Positions 1 through 6,600 of a DNA stretch of 9,309 nt are shown here, in pieces. The position numbers were made by a program, and so were the translations under genes. Position 1 is the first letter of the stretch. Each line of letters starts with the position of its first letter. Under the pieces are notes generated by a model. The model saw only the letters and a list, made by a program, of their open reading frames with translations. It was not told where the DNA came from and ran no database searches. Source of the stretch: Phycisphaerae bacterium (GTDB taxonomy: Bacteria; Planctomycetota; Phycisphaerae; Sedimentisphaerales; Anaerohalosphaeraceae); contig JAIPFN010000239.1 in the NCBI GenBank assembly GCA_021736615.1, positions 1 through 9,309 of the forward strand, written 5' to 3'.

Positions 1-213
1 CTTGAGAATTCCGTATGGCCGCATTATTCTTACGGAGACAATGAGCAGGGATGGGTCGTTCAAAATGATTCGTTCGGCAGCGCTGCAAATCTCTATGTGA
101 TCTCGTTTGACGCCCCCGTAGAAGCAGCTCCGATTCCGGTTCCTGGTGCAGGACTACTCGGAATGCTCGGAATGGGCATTACCGGCTGGCTAAAACGCAG
201 AAAAACCTTGTAG
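1..213 (+). CDS. PEP-CTERM-type sorted protein, C-terminal fragment
   Basis: This is the last 70 codons of a gene that begins outside the window, ending in TAG at 211-213. The tail reads APIPVPGAGLLGMLGMG, then ITGW, then LKRRKTL. This is the three-part PEP-CTERM/VPxPG sorting signal: a proline-containing motif, one hydrophobic helix rich in Gly and Leu, and a terminal basic cluster. In this family an exosortase removes the tail and the protein goes to the cell surface or extracellular polymer. The residues before the tail (with Y, N, G, D and V-V-Q-N-D) look like the last strands of a secreted beta-rich domain, but the domain cannot be named from so short a piece. Two strong terminators follow, so it is the last gene of its transcript. 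The sorting tail is fairly certain; the protein family is unknown. Confidence 0.8.
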   Translation, partial: LENSVWPHYSYGDNEQGWVVQNDSFGSAANLYVISFDAPVEAAPIPVPGAGLLGMLGMGITGWLKRRKTL

Positions 214-228
214 GATCCTCATCCGACA

Positions 229-275
229 AAGGCCGGAGCAAGAGGAGGAGGGAATCTTCTCCGGCCTTATTTTAA
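229..275 (+). terminator. Intrinsic terminator after the PEP-CTERM gene (first of two)
   Basis: A perfect 10-bp stem (AAGGCCGGAG at 229-238 with CTCCGGCCTT at 259-268) encloses a 20-nt purine-rich loop and is followed by ATTTTAA. It starts 16 nt after the stop codon. The U-run is short and the loop long, so on its own it is a moderate terminator. Confidence 0.6.
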
Positions 276-280
276 TACTC

Positions 281-316
281 GAGCCGTATCTTGTAATAAG
301 ATGCGGCTCTTTTTTT
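281..316 (+). terminator. Strong intrinsic terminator (second of two)
   Basis: A 12-bp stem with one G-U pair (281-292 with 298-309), loop GTAAT, is followed directly by seven T (310-316). This is a classic Rho-independent terminator for the + strand. It lies between the converging PEP-CTERM and thioesterase genes. On the minus strand the hairpin is not followed by a T-run, so it probably serves mainly the + strand. Confidence 0.85.
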
Positions 317-330
317 GCCCGCTTTTCGCA

Positions 331-1089
331 TTACGCCTTAGCCGGTTTCCATACCGTCTTTAACCTGGCGGCAATGCTTTCTGAACCATCCTGGCAGATC
401 GAATGAATCGCCGTTTTCGTTTCTGCCTGATCGGCGGTAATACAGGTTTCGACGTTTACCGGCCTGCCCAGGGACACCTCGGATTTAAAAGCAATATCTA
501 TCTCAGCGGGGACATATTCGGCTAGAACCTCCTGCGGCATCGACTCGGTCGCCCAGGTCAGGTATATACTATTATTAATATGGTTGTTCAGATCGATCTC
601 GGCGAACCTTGGTTCAAAAGTTTTGCTGAACTGACATTCAGCCAGTTGGTCTATTTCCAAAAAGTCTGTTTCCAGTGCCCGTTTCGGGTTAACCGGAATA
701 TCGCCCAGTGCACGGTTTGGACGTAGCGGTCTTCTCCGGTTAAGGTCGACAACCAGCCAGCCGCTCGAAGCAGCAGCGATAACTACGCCTGCCGAATCGG
801 TAATCTCAAAATCACGAAAACACATAAGCCCCTTACCGCCGCTCGGCCAGGTGGCAACGGTTATCTCCTCGTCCCATCGCGGATAACGGTTCACCCGGAC
901 AGACAACCGGCCAAGAAACCATGCAAGCCCGTTACCGGCAAGATCATTAACGCCAAAGCCAAGCTTCATCGCATGTTCGGCGGCGATGTCCTGAAGAATA
1001 TTCATAAGAGCCTGCCCGCCAAGAACACCATGAACACCAACATCACTAAGACGAACACAATATTTTTTTGTCAACAAAGGCAAATCCAA
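331..1089 (-). CDS. Acyl-ACP thioesterase (FatA/FatB-like, double hotdog)
   Basis: A 252-aa protein of the acyl-ACP thioesterase family (Acyl-ACP_TE), which hydrolyses acyl-ACP to free fatty acid and ACP in the cytoplasm. The N-terminal hotdog half carries the family signature around residues 56-84, with W57, R61, YP at 69-70, W72 and TWPSG at 80-84. The C-terminal half has the catalytic block D166-x-N168-x-H170, followed by E204 exactly 34 residues after the His. This matches the Asp/Asn/His/Glu network described for plant FatB. The first codon is TTG, supported by AGGAG seven nt upstream; no in-frame ATG gives this full N-terminus. It lies 30 nt downstream of the DJ-1-like gene on the same strand and is probably co-transcribed with it. 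Chain-length preference cannot be read from the sequence. Confidence 0.88.
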   Translation of the reverse strand: MDLPLLTKKYCVRLSDVGVHGVLGGQALMNILQDIAAEHAMKLGFGVNDLAGNGLAWFLGRLSVRVNRYPRWDEEITVATWPSGGKGLMCFRDFEITDSAGVVIAAASSGWLVVDLNRRRPLRPNRALGDIPVNPKRALETDFLEIDQLAECQFSKTFEPRFAEIDLNNHINNSIYLTWATESMPQEVLAEYVPAEIDIAFKSEVSLGRPVNVETCITADQAETKTAIHSICQDGSESIAARLKTVWKPAKA

Positions 1090-1119
1090 GGAACTGCTCC
1101 TGAAAAAAAATAGTTAAGC

Positions 1120-1632
1120 TTAAAGCAATAGTTTGGAGATAGTTTCACCAAACTCAGTCGCAGCGTGCGGCCCGTTTGCCGTTACGATCATGCCGTCCTG
1201 CTCGACATCGTTAGCGGTATAGTTTGCGCCAAGATCGGCAATCGCATCGCCTTCGCTCTCGAAGCACGTCGCCGTCTTTCCTTCAAGCAGCCCGGCATTT
1301 GCAAGTATCCTCGGTGCGATACAGATCGCCGCGATCACCTTGCCCTTATTGTAAGTATCTTTGGCAAGGTCCAGGGCGACTTCGCTGTCGTAATATTCCA
1401 TCGCTCCGCCGCCGCCGACAAAGATAACCGCGTCGTAATCGTCCGCCGAAACGTCATCGATAAGCACGGTCGATTCGGCATTGCGGCCGAGCTTGCCCTT
1501 GCAAGTACCGACGATGGAACTGGCGACGGTGGTTGCAACGCCGGCTTCTTCCAGGGCCGCCTGGGTGTCAAATAACTCCTCGTCGCGAAAAATTTCCTTA
1601 GCTATAATAAGAACCGCTTTTTTATCAGCCAT
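1120..1632 (-). CDS. DJ-1/PfpI family protein
   Basis: A 170-aa protein of the DJ-1/PfpI (class I glutamine-amidotransferase-like) fold. It opens with a beta strand (KKAVLIIA), carries an acidic residue after it (E18 in FRDEE), a glycine-rich turn (FVGGGGAMEY, 71-80), and the nucleophile elbow AICIAP with Cys104. The residue after the Cys is Ile, not the His of PfpI-type proteases, so peptidase activity is not supported. YajL/DJ-1-like roles in oxidative or carbonyl stress, or a chaperone role, are possible but unproven. I place the start at the ATG at 1632 because AAAGGGG lies just upstream and the homology begins there. The frame stays open up to 1713, but that extension is not family-like and would begin upstream of the likely promoter. 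It is the first gene of a pair with the thioesterase. Confidence 0.85.
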   Translation of the reverse strand: MADKKAVLIIAKEIFRDEELFDTQAALEEAGVATTVASSIVGTCKGKLGRNAESTVLIDDVSADDYDAVIFVGGGGAMEYYDSEVALDLAKDTYNKGKVIAAICIAPRILANAGLLEGKTATCFESEGDAIADLGANYTANDVEQDGMIVTANGPHAATEFGETISKLLL

Positions 1633-1686
1633 TTGTATTCCCCTTTCTATAATATTGTTTTCGGACAATTGTATCGATTTGTTAAT

Positions 1687-1714
1687 AATATACCGGCAAG
1701 TCCGCAAAAACAAA
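1687..1714 (-). promoter_or_regulatory. Possible sigma70-type promoter for the DJ-1/thioesterase pair
   Basis: On the minus strand TTTGTT (1709-1714) and TATATT (1687-1692) are separated by 16 nt. They would start transcription about 45 nt before the ATG at 1632. The -35 match is weak, so this is only a candidate. A small dyad (ATTGT-N6-ACAAT) lies between it and the start codon. Confidence 0.3.
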
Positions 1715-1794
1715 GGATAGAATAATATTTCTGTTAGAGCAAGTGCCCATATTTGCCGATATAAGAATCTCTTTATTGTTTTATTGGAATTTTT

Positions 1795-2526
1795 ATGCCG
1801 TTAATGAGACGTCACAAATATATGCTTGTTGCCATTGGCTTTTACTGGCCGGCAATATTTATCGCTACGCACATACCGATACCGAGTGACCTTATTCGCA
1901 ACGCAGGAATGTCCGATAAAACCATGCATTTCCTCGCCTATCTTGCCCTTGTCTCAATAGCCTGGTTTGCCGTAAGCCCATTCGAGAAGGTCGACTGGAA
2001 AAAAAGCAAGGTCTGGATCATACTCGCCGCCGTCGTCTTGTACGGCGCATTCGACGAATGGCTGCAGGGTTTCGTCGGAAGAAGTCCTGACGTGCTCGAT
2101 TTCGTTTATGATGTCTCCGCCGCTTTGACTGCCCTTGTTATAATGACTTTCCTGACCTTCTGGCCGGCAGTGCTGACCCTGGCAACATTCTTCATATTCG
2201 CGATAACCTGCCTGACTAGCCCGAACATCACTTTCCAGAACGAATACATAAATTCGGCATTTTTCTTCCTGGCATACGCGTTTTTCACACTGGTATGGAT
2301 ACAGTCGTCGCAGAGAATATGGAACATAAAAAGGTCTCAGGCCAAATGGTTCATAAGTTCGATAGGCGTCCCAGCCGCCGCACTGACGGCAATGACCGGC
2401 CTGTCACTGGCATTCGGAAAAGAATTCTGGCCCCTGAACATAATAACAGCAGCATTGGCAATAATAGCAGCAACAGCAACAACCTACCTGACCACAAAAA
2501 TATGCAACAAGAAAACAAAAAACTAA
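1795..2526 (+). CDS. VanZ-like integral membrane protein
   Basis: A 243-aa polytopic membrane protein. The first 125 residues carry the VanZ-family pattern: an N-terminal helix (about 9-26), DK at 41-42 with H45 at the start of the second helix, then the conserved YGAFDEWLQGF block (D87, E88, Q91), R96, and D99, D102 and D106. The usual Asn-Gly of the last VanZ motif is replaced by YDVSAA. Four further hydrophobic segments (about 125-140, 153-170, 187-205 and 213-232) extend beyond the VanZ core, and the C-terminus is basic (KICNKKTKN). VanZ gives low-level teicoplanin resistance in one transposon, but most family members have no known function, so resistance should not be assumed. The start follows a weak GGAA site. 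No terminator is visible before the kinase operon 92 nt downstream. Confidence 0.8.
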   Translation: MPLMRRHKYMLVAIGFYWPAIFIATHIPIPSDLIRNAGMSDKTMHFLAYLALVSIAWFAVSPFEKVDWKKSKVWIILAAVVLYGAFDEWLQGFVGRSPDVLDFVYDVSAALTALVIMTFLTFWPAVLTLATFFIFAITCLTSPNITFQNEYINSAFFFLAYAFFTLVWIQSSQRIWNIKRSQAKWFISSIGVPAAALTAMTGLSLAFGKEFWPLNIITAALAIIAATATTYLTTKICNKKTKN

Positions 2527-2618
2527 CAAATCATCGTTAATTTCTGGATTCAAATCAAACTTGCGGTTATATTACCCTAATGACAGTTTTTCATTACTTA
2601 GCGGAAACGGGGCTATAA

Positions 2619-3608
2619 ATGCCGGATAGATTAAGTTTTCATAACGAACCAATTATTATTGATTCCTGGAAGCGAGACGACACGTATGAGGGTGTTTATC
2701 CGTCCGGGGCCAGAGTCAAGGATGCATATTTCTCCCCCGACAAGCCTAAGGAAAATTGCATCAAACCAGACTGGCGGTATTTGTTTAAGTTGTCCCGGGG
2801 CGTTTACGAACCGGGGCGAGGTGAATTCCCATGGCAGTTCTGGTGTGAGATAATTGCATATAGATTCGCCTGTGTCATTGGCGTAAAAGTCCCACCTGCT
2901 CACATCGGTTTAAGCAAAGCATACAAAGAAGGTACTGACACTTACGCTGCTCTGATTGAATGGTTTTACGATGACAGCATAAAGGGCTATATACCTGGCG
3001 GTCAGTTTATGCAACTCCATATCAAGGGCTACGACCGTGTAAAGGGCGAAAAGCACAATTTGACAACGATTTTAAGCACGATAGGTAGCGATAAATTTTG
3101 GTTAGACTATTGGGCTCAAGTTTTAGTTTTTGACACCCTCATTGGCAACACTGACCGCCATCAGGACAATTGGGGTTTAACTTACAATAAGACCATAAAA
3201 GGCAGAGAAATGTCATTTGATATTAGTACCTCTCCTGCGTTTGACAATGGAACAGCATTAGGCTATGAAATATTAGAAGAAGATTTGCATAAATTTGATG
3301 ATACTGGTAAAATTAAACGTTATCTTAATCACAGAAAAGCCAAACACCATATGAAATGGTCGTTGGAAGATGCCGAGCAAATACGTTTTTACGAATTTAT
3401 TAAGAAATTTGTTGATGCTTACCCTGAAATTCGCCCTGTGGCTGCAAAGTGTTTAAATTTCAGCCGCCAACAAGTCGAAGAACTATTGGCACCGTTAGTT
3501 AATGCCGTTTCCGAACCTAAATTTAAATTGACACAGAAACGACTTGATTTTATGTTAAAACTGATTTCCGGGCGTAAAAAGATCTTGGAAGAAACCCTTA
3601 AGTTATGA
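2619..3608 (+). CDS. HipA-family Ser/Thr kinase, short form (putative toxin)
   Basis: A 329-aa kinase with the HipA core but without the roughly 100-residue N-terminal subdomain of HipA. GARVKDA (30-36) matches the HipA nucleotide-loop pattern GAxxKxA. K57 in YLFKLS is the likely ATP-binding Lys. WCEIIAYRF...VKVPPAHI (75-96) aligns with the HipA helix and strand that follow. The catalytic loop is IGNTDRHQDNWG (175-186), with D179 as base and N184 as metal ligand, and SPAFDNG (205-211) supplies D209 as second metal ligand. All key residues are present, so it should be active. The start follows GGGG eight nt upstream. The stop overlaps the next start (ATGA), indicating translational coupling with the HipS-HIRAN gene. 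HipA relatives phosphorylate aminoacyl-tRNA synthetases; the substrate here is unknown. Much of the gene is AT-rich compared with its neighbours, suggesting transfer. Confidence 0.85.
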   Translation: MPDRLSFHNEPIIIDSWKRDDTYEGVYPSGARVKDAYFSPDKPKENCIKPDWRYLFKLSRGVYEPGRGEFPWQFWCEIIAYRFACVIGVKVPPAHIGLSKAYKEGTDTYAALIEWFYDDSIKGYIPGGQFMQLHIKGYDRVKGEKHNLTTILSTIGSDKFWLDYWAQVLVFDTLIGNTDRHQDNWGLTYNKTIKGREMSFDISTSPAFDNGTALGYEILEEDLHKFDDTGKIKRYLNHRKAKHHMKWSLEDAEQIRFYEFIKKFVDAYPEIRPVAAKCLNFSRQQVEELLAPLVNAVSEPKFKLTQKRLDFMLKLISGRKKILEETLKL

Positions 3609-4306
3609 GATGTATCGAACATATAGTTGAACCGGACAAGCTTTTGCTTTCCTGGCAAACCTCAATGCCCGGCAAGTGCAGACAAAGAATGTTTATTGCC
3701 GAACTGATACGCAAGGGTAATGATGCCGATCTGGTATATCTAAAGGAAAGCCCCGAATTTGCAAAAGCTCAAGATTCAGGTTTTTCCGGATACCCTGGTT
3801 TTACCATAGAAAAGACAACTCACGAAAATGTTTTAGCATCTTTTATGAAACGATTGCCGCCACGCAGCCGTGGTGATTTCGGTCGTTTCTTAAATGCCTT
3901 AAGATTGAAAGAGGATGTCAATATTTCTGACTTTGCACTTCTGGGGTACTCGGGCGCAAAATTACCAGAAGACGACATTACAGTTATCAATCCCTTGGAT
4001 AACGCTTCGCCTCCTTTTGAGTTAATGCTGTATATTCAGGATTACAAATATTATATGGAGTCGATACCTCGTACCGAACTAACTACGGAGATGCAGGCAT
4101 CCTTTGAACCCGAATCTGACAACGAAAATGATCCACAGGCAATAAGGATCATGATTAACGGCATCAAGGTCGGATATGTCTGCCGAGGTCTAACGGCTTC
4201 TTTTCATAAGTGGTTAAACGCTGGACACAAAATCTCCGCCTATGTCGAACGAATAAATGGCACAGAACACAAGCCTAAGATATTTATCTTTGTATCAGTC
4301 CGCTAG
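3605..4306 (+). CDS. HipS-like plus HIRAN domain protein (putative antitoxin/sensor)
   Basis: A 233-aa protein starting in the ATGA overlap with the kinase gene. Residues about 10-130 resemble the N-terminal HipA subdomain/HipS: beta strands (LLLSWQ, RQRMFIAELI), GFSGYPGF at 59-66, then FMKRLPPRSRGDF (80-92), which corresponds to the 'F..LLP' helix of HipA, and FALLGYSGAKLP (110-121). Residues about 137-230 form a HIRAN domain, recognised by FEPESDNENDPQAIRI (167-182) and KVGYV (188-192). Known HIRAN domains (HLTF/Rad5) bind DNA ends. In HipBST the free HipS piece inhibits the HipT kinase, so this protein is likely to restrain the upstream kinase. Separate HipS-HIRAN genes beside HipA-like kinases have been proposed as a toxin-antitoxin class. 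There is no helix-turn-helix, so no classic autorepressor is seen. Its stop lies 9 nt from the stop of the converging hydrolase gene. Confidence 0.75.
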   Translation: MRCIEHIVEPDKLLLSWQTSMPGKCRQRMFIAELIRKGNDADLVYLKESPEFAKAQDSGFSGYPGFTIEKTTHENVLASFMKRLPPRSRGDFGRFLNALRLKEDVNISDFALLGYSGAKLPEDDITVINPLDNASPPFELMLYIQDYKYYMESIPRTELTTEMQASFEPESDNENDPQAIRIMINGIKVGYVCRGLTASFHKWLNAGHKISAYVERINGTEHKPKIFIFVSVR

Positions 4307-4315
4307 CTAAGCCCC

Positions 4316-6187
4316 TCAATCCATCGCGAAGCTCCACTTTACTCTTTTGTATGAGTTCAGCAGTGCATTTTCGTCGGCGACGAAGGTTTTGCCCTTCTTT
4401 TCGACGGCATCTATGAAATACACAAAATCGAACTGCGATTTTTCGGTCCCTTTGTTTTCGGCGAAGCATTTGACAATCTCGTTCGCCGGAAGCGTCTTTC
4501 TACCGGCCATCTCTACAAGGTTGAGTTTAAGCCCATCTTTGCCCTCAGCCGGTCGATAGCTCCTCCACACCAGCTCGGTACAGACAAGCTTATCATCCGT
4601 TGCGAAATCGAAATTGTAATCGTAGGGTTTATCCAGGTACCCAAACGCCTCGATAATCGCCTGGGCCTTGGCCTTTTTGCCCAGCTTAGGCCGGATCGCC
4701 GCCATATAATCCCCAAACGCACCCGAAAGTGTATTAAGTATCACACCGGGCTTACAAGCCTCGATAACGCGGTACTTTTCCAAATCAGTTCCCTTAGTAT
4801 ACCGTTTCCACCGGGTCGGATATTTGCCGGCAAGATATTCGGCGAGCGAGACATCCTTTTTCGCCAGCGAACTAACAAATTGATTAACCGTCGGATCGTC
4901 AAAAAACTTATTAAACTTGTCCCTGTCGCCGATATATAAAATCGCATGCGGCCAGAAACCCGGCAGCCCCACATTACTCAAATGCCAGTTCTTCCGCGAA
5001 ATCATAATATCGCCCGGCAAAAGAGCCTTGTCCATTTCCTCCTGCTGCTTTTGGGTTATCAGGTAAGTCGTCCCCCGCCGAACACGCGTCTCACCCATAA
5101 GAAGCGCAACCTTTTTCTGCGCCGGATACCACGCATGGCCGACCGCCTTGGTCAGCACCTCCATATCGCTCTTGACGGTAAGTTTTGCAAGAGCCACCTG
5201 CGACTGGTCGTCGATAAGAGCAACCTCCTGGGCAACCTTATCCCAAAGCCGCCCGCATCCGGCCTCCTTCGCGACGTCTTTACCCTTTAGCCCCTTGTTT
5301 ATCCACGTAAAATAGTGCTTGCCGGCGAGCACTCTCGAAGAATCCCTCGCCCCCTGAAACTGCCGGCGAAACATGCTGAACGAATCGGCACCCAGGTGAT
5401 TTTCGGCATGGGGAGTATCGAGAAACTTGACGACATTCGGATACTCGAGAACCAGCTTGATAAACCGCGTGCTCTTTTCGTACAGCGAAAGCTCGGCGGC
5501 AAAGGTCAGCAGAAAACTCCTGTGATGATAACTCGCCTGGGCAGGTGAAGGATCAAACCGGTACCAGTCCTCATAAAACAAACGGATCTGATCCAAAGCG
5601 ATCGCATAGTTATAAAGCCCGACCCATATATCGCGAAGCTGTTTTTCCTCATCCGGTTTGAGCACCCGGTTCTTGTCGTCGCCGAAGCTGGCCGAATACT
5701 CCTCAAGCAAAACAATATACTCCTCGATAGCCGCGTCATACCTCTGATAGTCATCCAGGTCCACCTCGAACGCCGCGTTAAATTGCGAGCGAGAAAGCGA
5801 TGTCAGCGCCGATGGCTTTTGACTCCAGTACACCCCAAGCCGAACCAGCAAAACCAGCGAGATCAAGATCGAACAAAAAAGCACCCGCTTTCTAATCCTT
5901 ACGCCCTTTTGAGTTAGTCGAACCGCCGAACCCTCGACGACACGACCGGCGATCATCAGCCCAAACGCACCGATGCTCGCGGCAAGCAAGACCTCGAGCA
6001 TCGTAGGCAGCCAGCGCCAACCATACGCCCCGGCATAATACCCAAGCGATGCACCGACTGCGCACAAAAAAAGACACAGTCCGGAATAATAAAGAAAATT
6101 CCCAACCTTAACCTTGCGGTCAGTTGCGGTAACCTCACAAGCCGACCCCGCCTTTTTAGCAGTTTGTTTGTCTTCCATAAACAACAT
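4316..6187 (-). CDS. Membrane-anchored YiiX/YebB-like (permuted NlpC/P60) cysteine hydrolase
   Basis: A 623-aa protein in three parts. Residues 30-120 contain three hydrophobic helices (about 31-53, 62-80 and 102-119). Residues 130-385 are a long helical, charged region with no recognised domain. Residues 386-600 are a permuted papain-like domain of the YiiX/YebB (DUF830) kind. ALLPGDIMISR (388-398) opens it, WPHAILYIGD (412-421) gives the catalytic His414, and KLVCTELVW (533-541) gives the nucleophile Cys536. In permuted NlpC/P60 enzymes the His precedes the Cys, as here. Substrates in this group are peptides, amides or lipids; the specific one cannot be told. About 70 residues (430-475) are inserted between His and the next core strand. 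The start is uncertain: ATG at 6187 or 6178, neither with a good ribosome-binding site. The nearest upstream transcript, tRNA-Leu, ends in a terminator. Confidence 0.75.
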   Translation of the reverse strand: MLFMEDKQTAKKAGSACEVTATDRKVKVGNFLYYSGLCLFLCAVGASLGYYAGAYGWRWLPTMLEVLLAASIGAFGLMIAGRVVEGSAVRLTQKGVRIRKRVLFCSILISLVLLVRLGVYWSQKPSALTSLSRSQFNAAFEVDLDDYQRYDAAIEEYIVLLEEYSASFGDDKNRVLKPDEEKQLRDIWVGLYNYAIALDQIRLFYEDWYRFDPSPAQASYHHRSFLLTFAAELSLYEKSTRFIKLVLEYPNVVKFLDTPHAENHLGADSFSMFRRQFQGARDSSRVLAGKHYFTWINKGLKGKDVAKEAGCGRLWDKVAQEVALIDDQSQVALAKLTVKSDMEVLTKAVGHAWYPAQKKVALLMGETRVRRGTTYLITQKQQEEMDKALLPGDIMISRKNWHLSNVGLPGFWPHAILYIGDRDKFNKFFDDPTVNQFVSSLAKKDVSLAEYLAGKYPTRWKRYTKGTDLEKYRVIEACKPGVILNTLSGAFGDYMAAIRPKLGKKAKAQAIIEAFGYLDKPYDYNFDFATDDKLVCTELVWRSYRPAEGKDGLKLNLVEMAGRKTLPANEIVKCFAENKGTEKSQFDFVYFIDAVEKKGKTFVADENALLNSYKRVKWSFAMD

Positions 6188-6252
6188 TCAAACAAATAAA
6201 GCCCAAAAAATCAAGAAAAATCATAAAGTGCGGCCCTCCGCGTGGAATGCGC

Positions 6253-6290
6253 AAAAAAATAACCCCTTAAATCATTTGAAATAAGGAGTT
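6253..6290 (-). terminator. Intrinsic terminator of tRNA-Leu
   Basis: Reading the minus strand, AACTCCTTA (6290-6282) pairs with TAAGGGGTT (6269-6261), nine pairs with one G-U, and is followed by A and then seven T. It begins ten nt after the tRNA 3' end and separates the tRNA from the hydrolase gene. Confidence 0.85.
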
Positions 6291-6299
6291 ACAAACCAA

Positions 6300-6384
6300 T
6301 GCGGATGAGAGGATTTGAACCTCCATGGGGTTAACCCCCACTGGCACCTGAAGCCAGCGCGTCTGCCAATTCCGCCACATCCGC
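6300..6384 (-). tRNA. tRNA-Leu(CAG)
   Basis: An 85-nt class II tRNA on the minus strand. The acceptor stem pairs GCGGATG with CATCCGC, with discriminator A at 6300. The anticodon stem CTGGC/GCCAG encloses TTCAGGT, giving anticodon CAG at 6350-6348, which reads CUG. The long variable arm (TGGGG-GTTAA-CCCCA) is typical of leucine tRNAs, and the T-loop is TTCAAAT. The 3' CCA is not encoded (ATTGG follows) and must be added by the nucleotidyltransferase. It stands alone with its own promoter and terminator. No integrase or duplicated 3' end is visible nearby, so there is no sign that it is a used integration site. Confidence 0.96.
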
Positions 6385-6397
6385 AACGGAATTGCTA

Positions 6398-6425
6398 ATA
6401 GTACAGTTTTAACCGGATTCGTCAA
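6398..6425 (-). promoter_or_regulatory. Sigma70-type promoter of tRNA-Leu
   Basis: On the minus strand TTGACG (6425-6420) and TACTAT (6403-6398) are 16 nt apart. They are placed to start transcription a few bases before the tRNA 5' end at 6384. The -35 box matches consensus at five of six positions. Confidence 0.75.
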
Positions 6426-6508
6426 GCGTTTTTTGTCGATTTAGGCCCAATAAATAAACTTTCGACGAGATAATAATGAAAAAATCACCCGGACACCATT
6501 ATTTTGTC

Positions 6509-6538
6509 TTGCTATAGACCCAAAACATTCGATATAAA
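6509..6538 (+). promoter_or_regulatory. Possible promoter of the PIN/TRAM gene
   Basis: TTGCTA (6509-6514) and TATAAA (6533-6538) are separated by 18 nt in an AT-rich stretch. The start codon lies about 60 nt downstream. The match is partial. The rest of the 6426-6600 leader shows no other clear structure. Confidence 0.4.
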
Positions 6539-6600
6539 TACTAACTTATACATTTTTTCAGAACGGAATCATAAATAATATTATACATGGAGTATCTGAT

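Noticed and set aside
1102..1122. Terminator between the DJ-1-like and thioesterase genes (T8 run on the minus strand)
   Set aside because: The only hairpin before the T-run is the short AT-rich palindrome TTAAGCTTAA, too weak to act as a terminator.
1633..1713. Longer N-terminus (27 extra residues) for the DJ-1-like protein
   Set aside because: The extra residues are not family-like, and a good ribosome-binding site precedes the internal ATG at 1632. The candidate promoter would begin transcription downstream of the longer start.
1795..2526. Glycopeptide resistance gene (vanZ proper)
   Set aside because: Only the general VanZ-family pattern is present, the protein is longer than VanZ, and no van cluster genes are nearby.
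6300..6384. tRNA-Leu as an integration site of a mobile element
   Set aside because: No integrase gene, no repeat of the tRNA 3' end and no phage-like genes occur in the window; the kinase operon lies about 2 kb away, beyond an intact gene.
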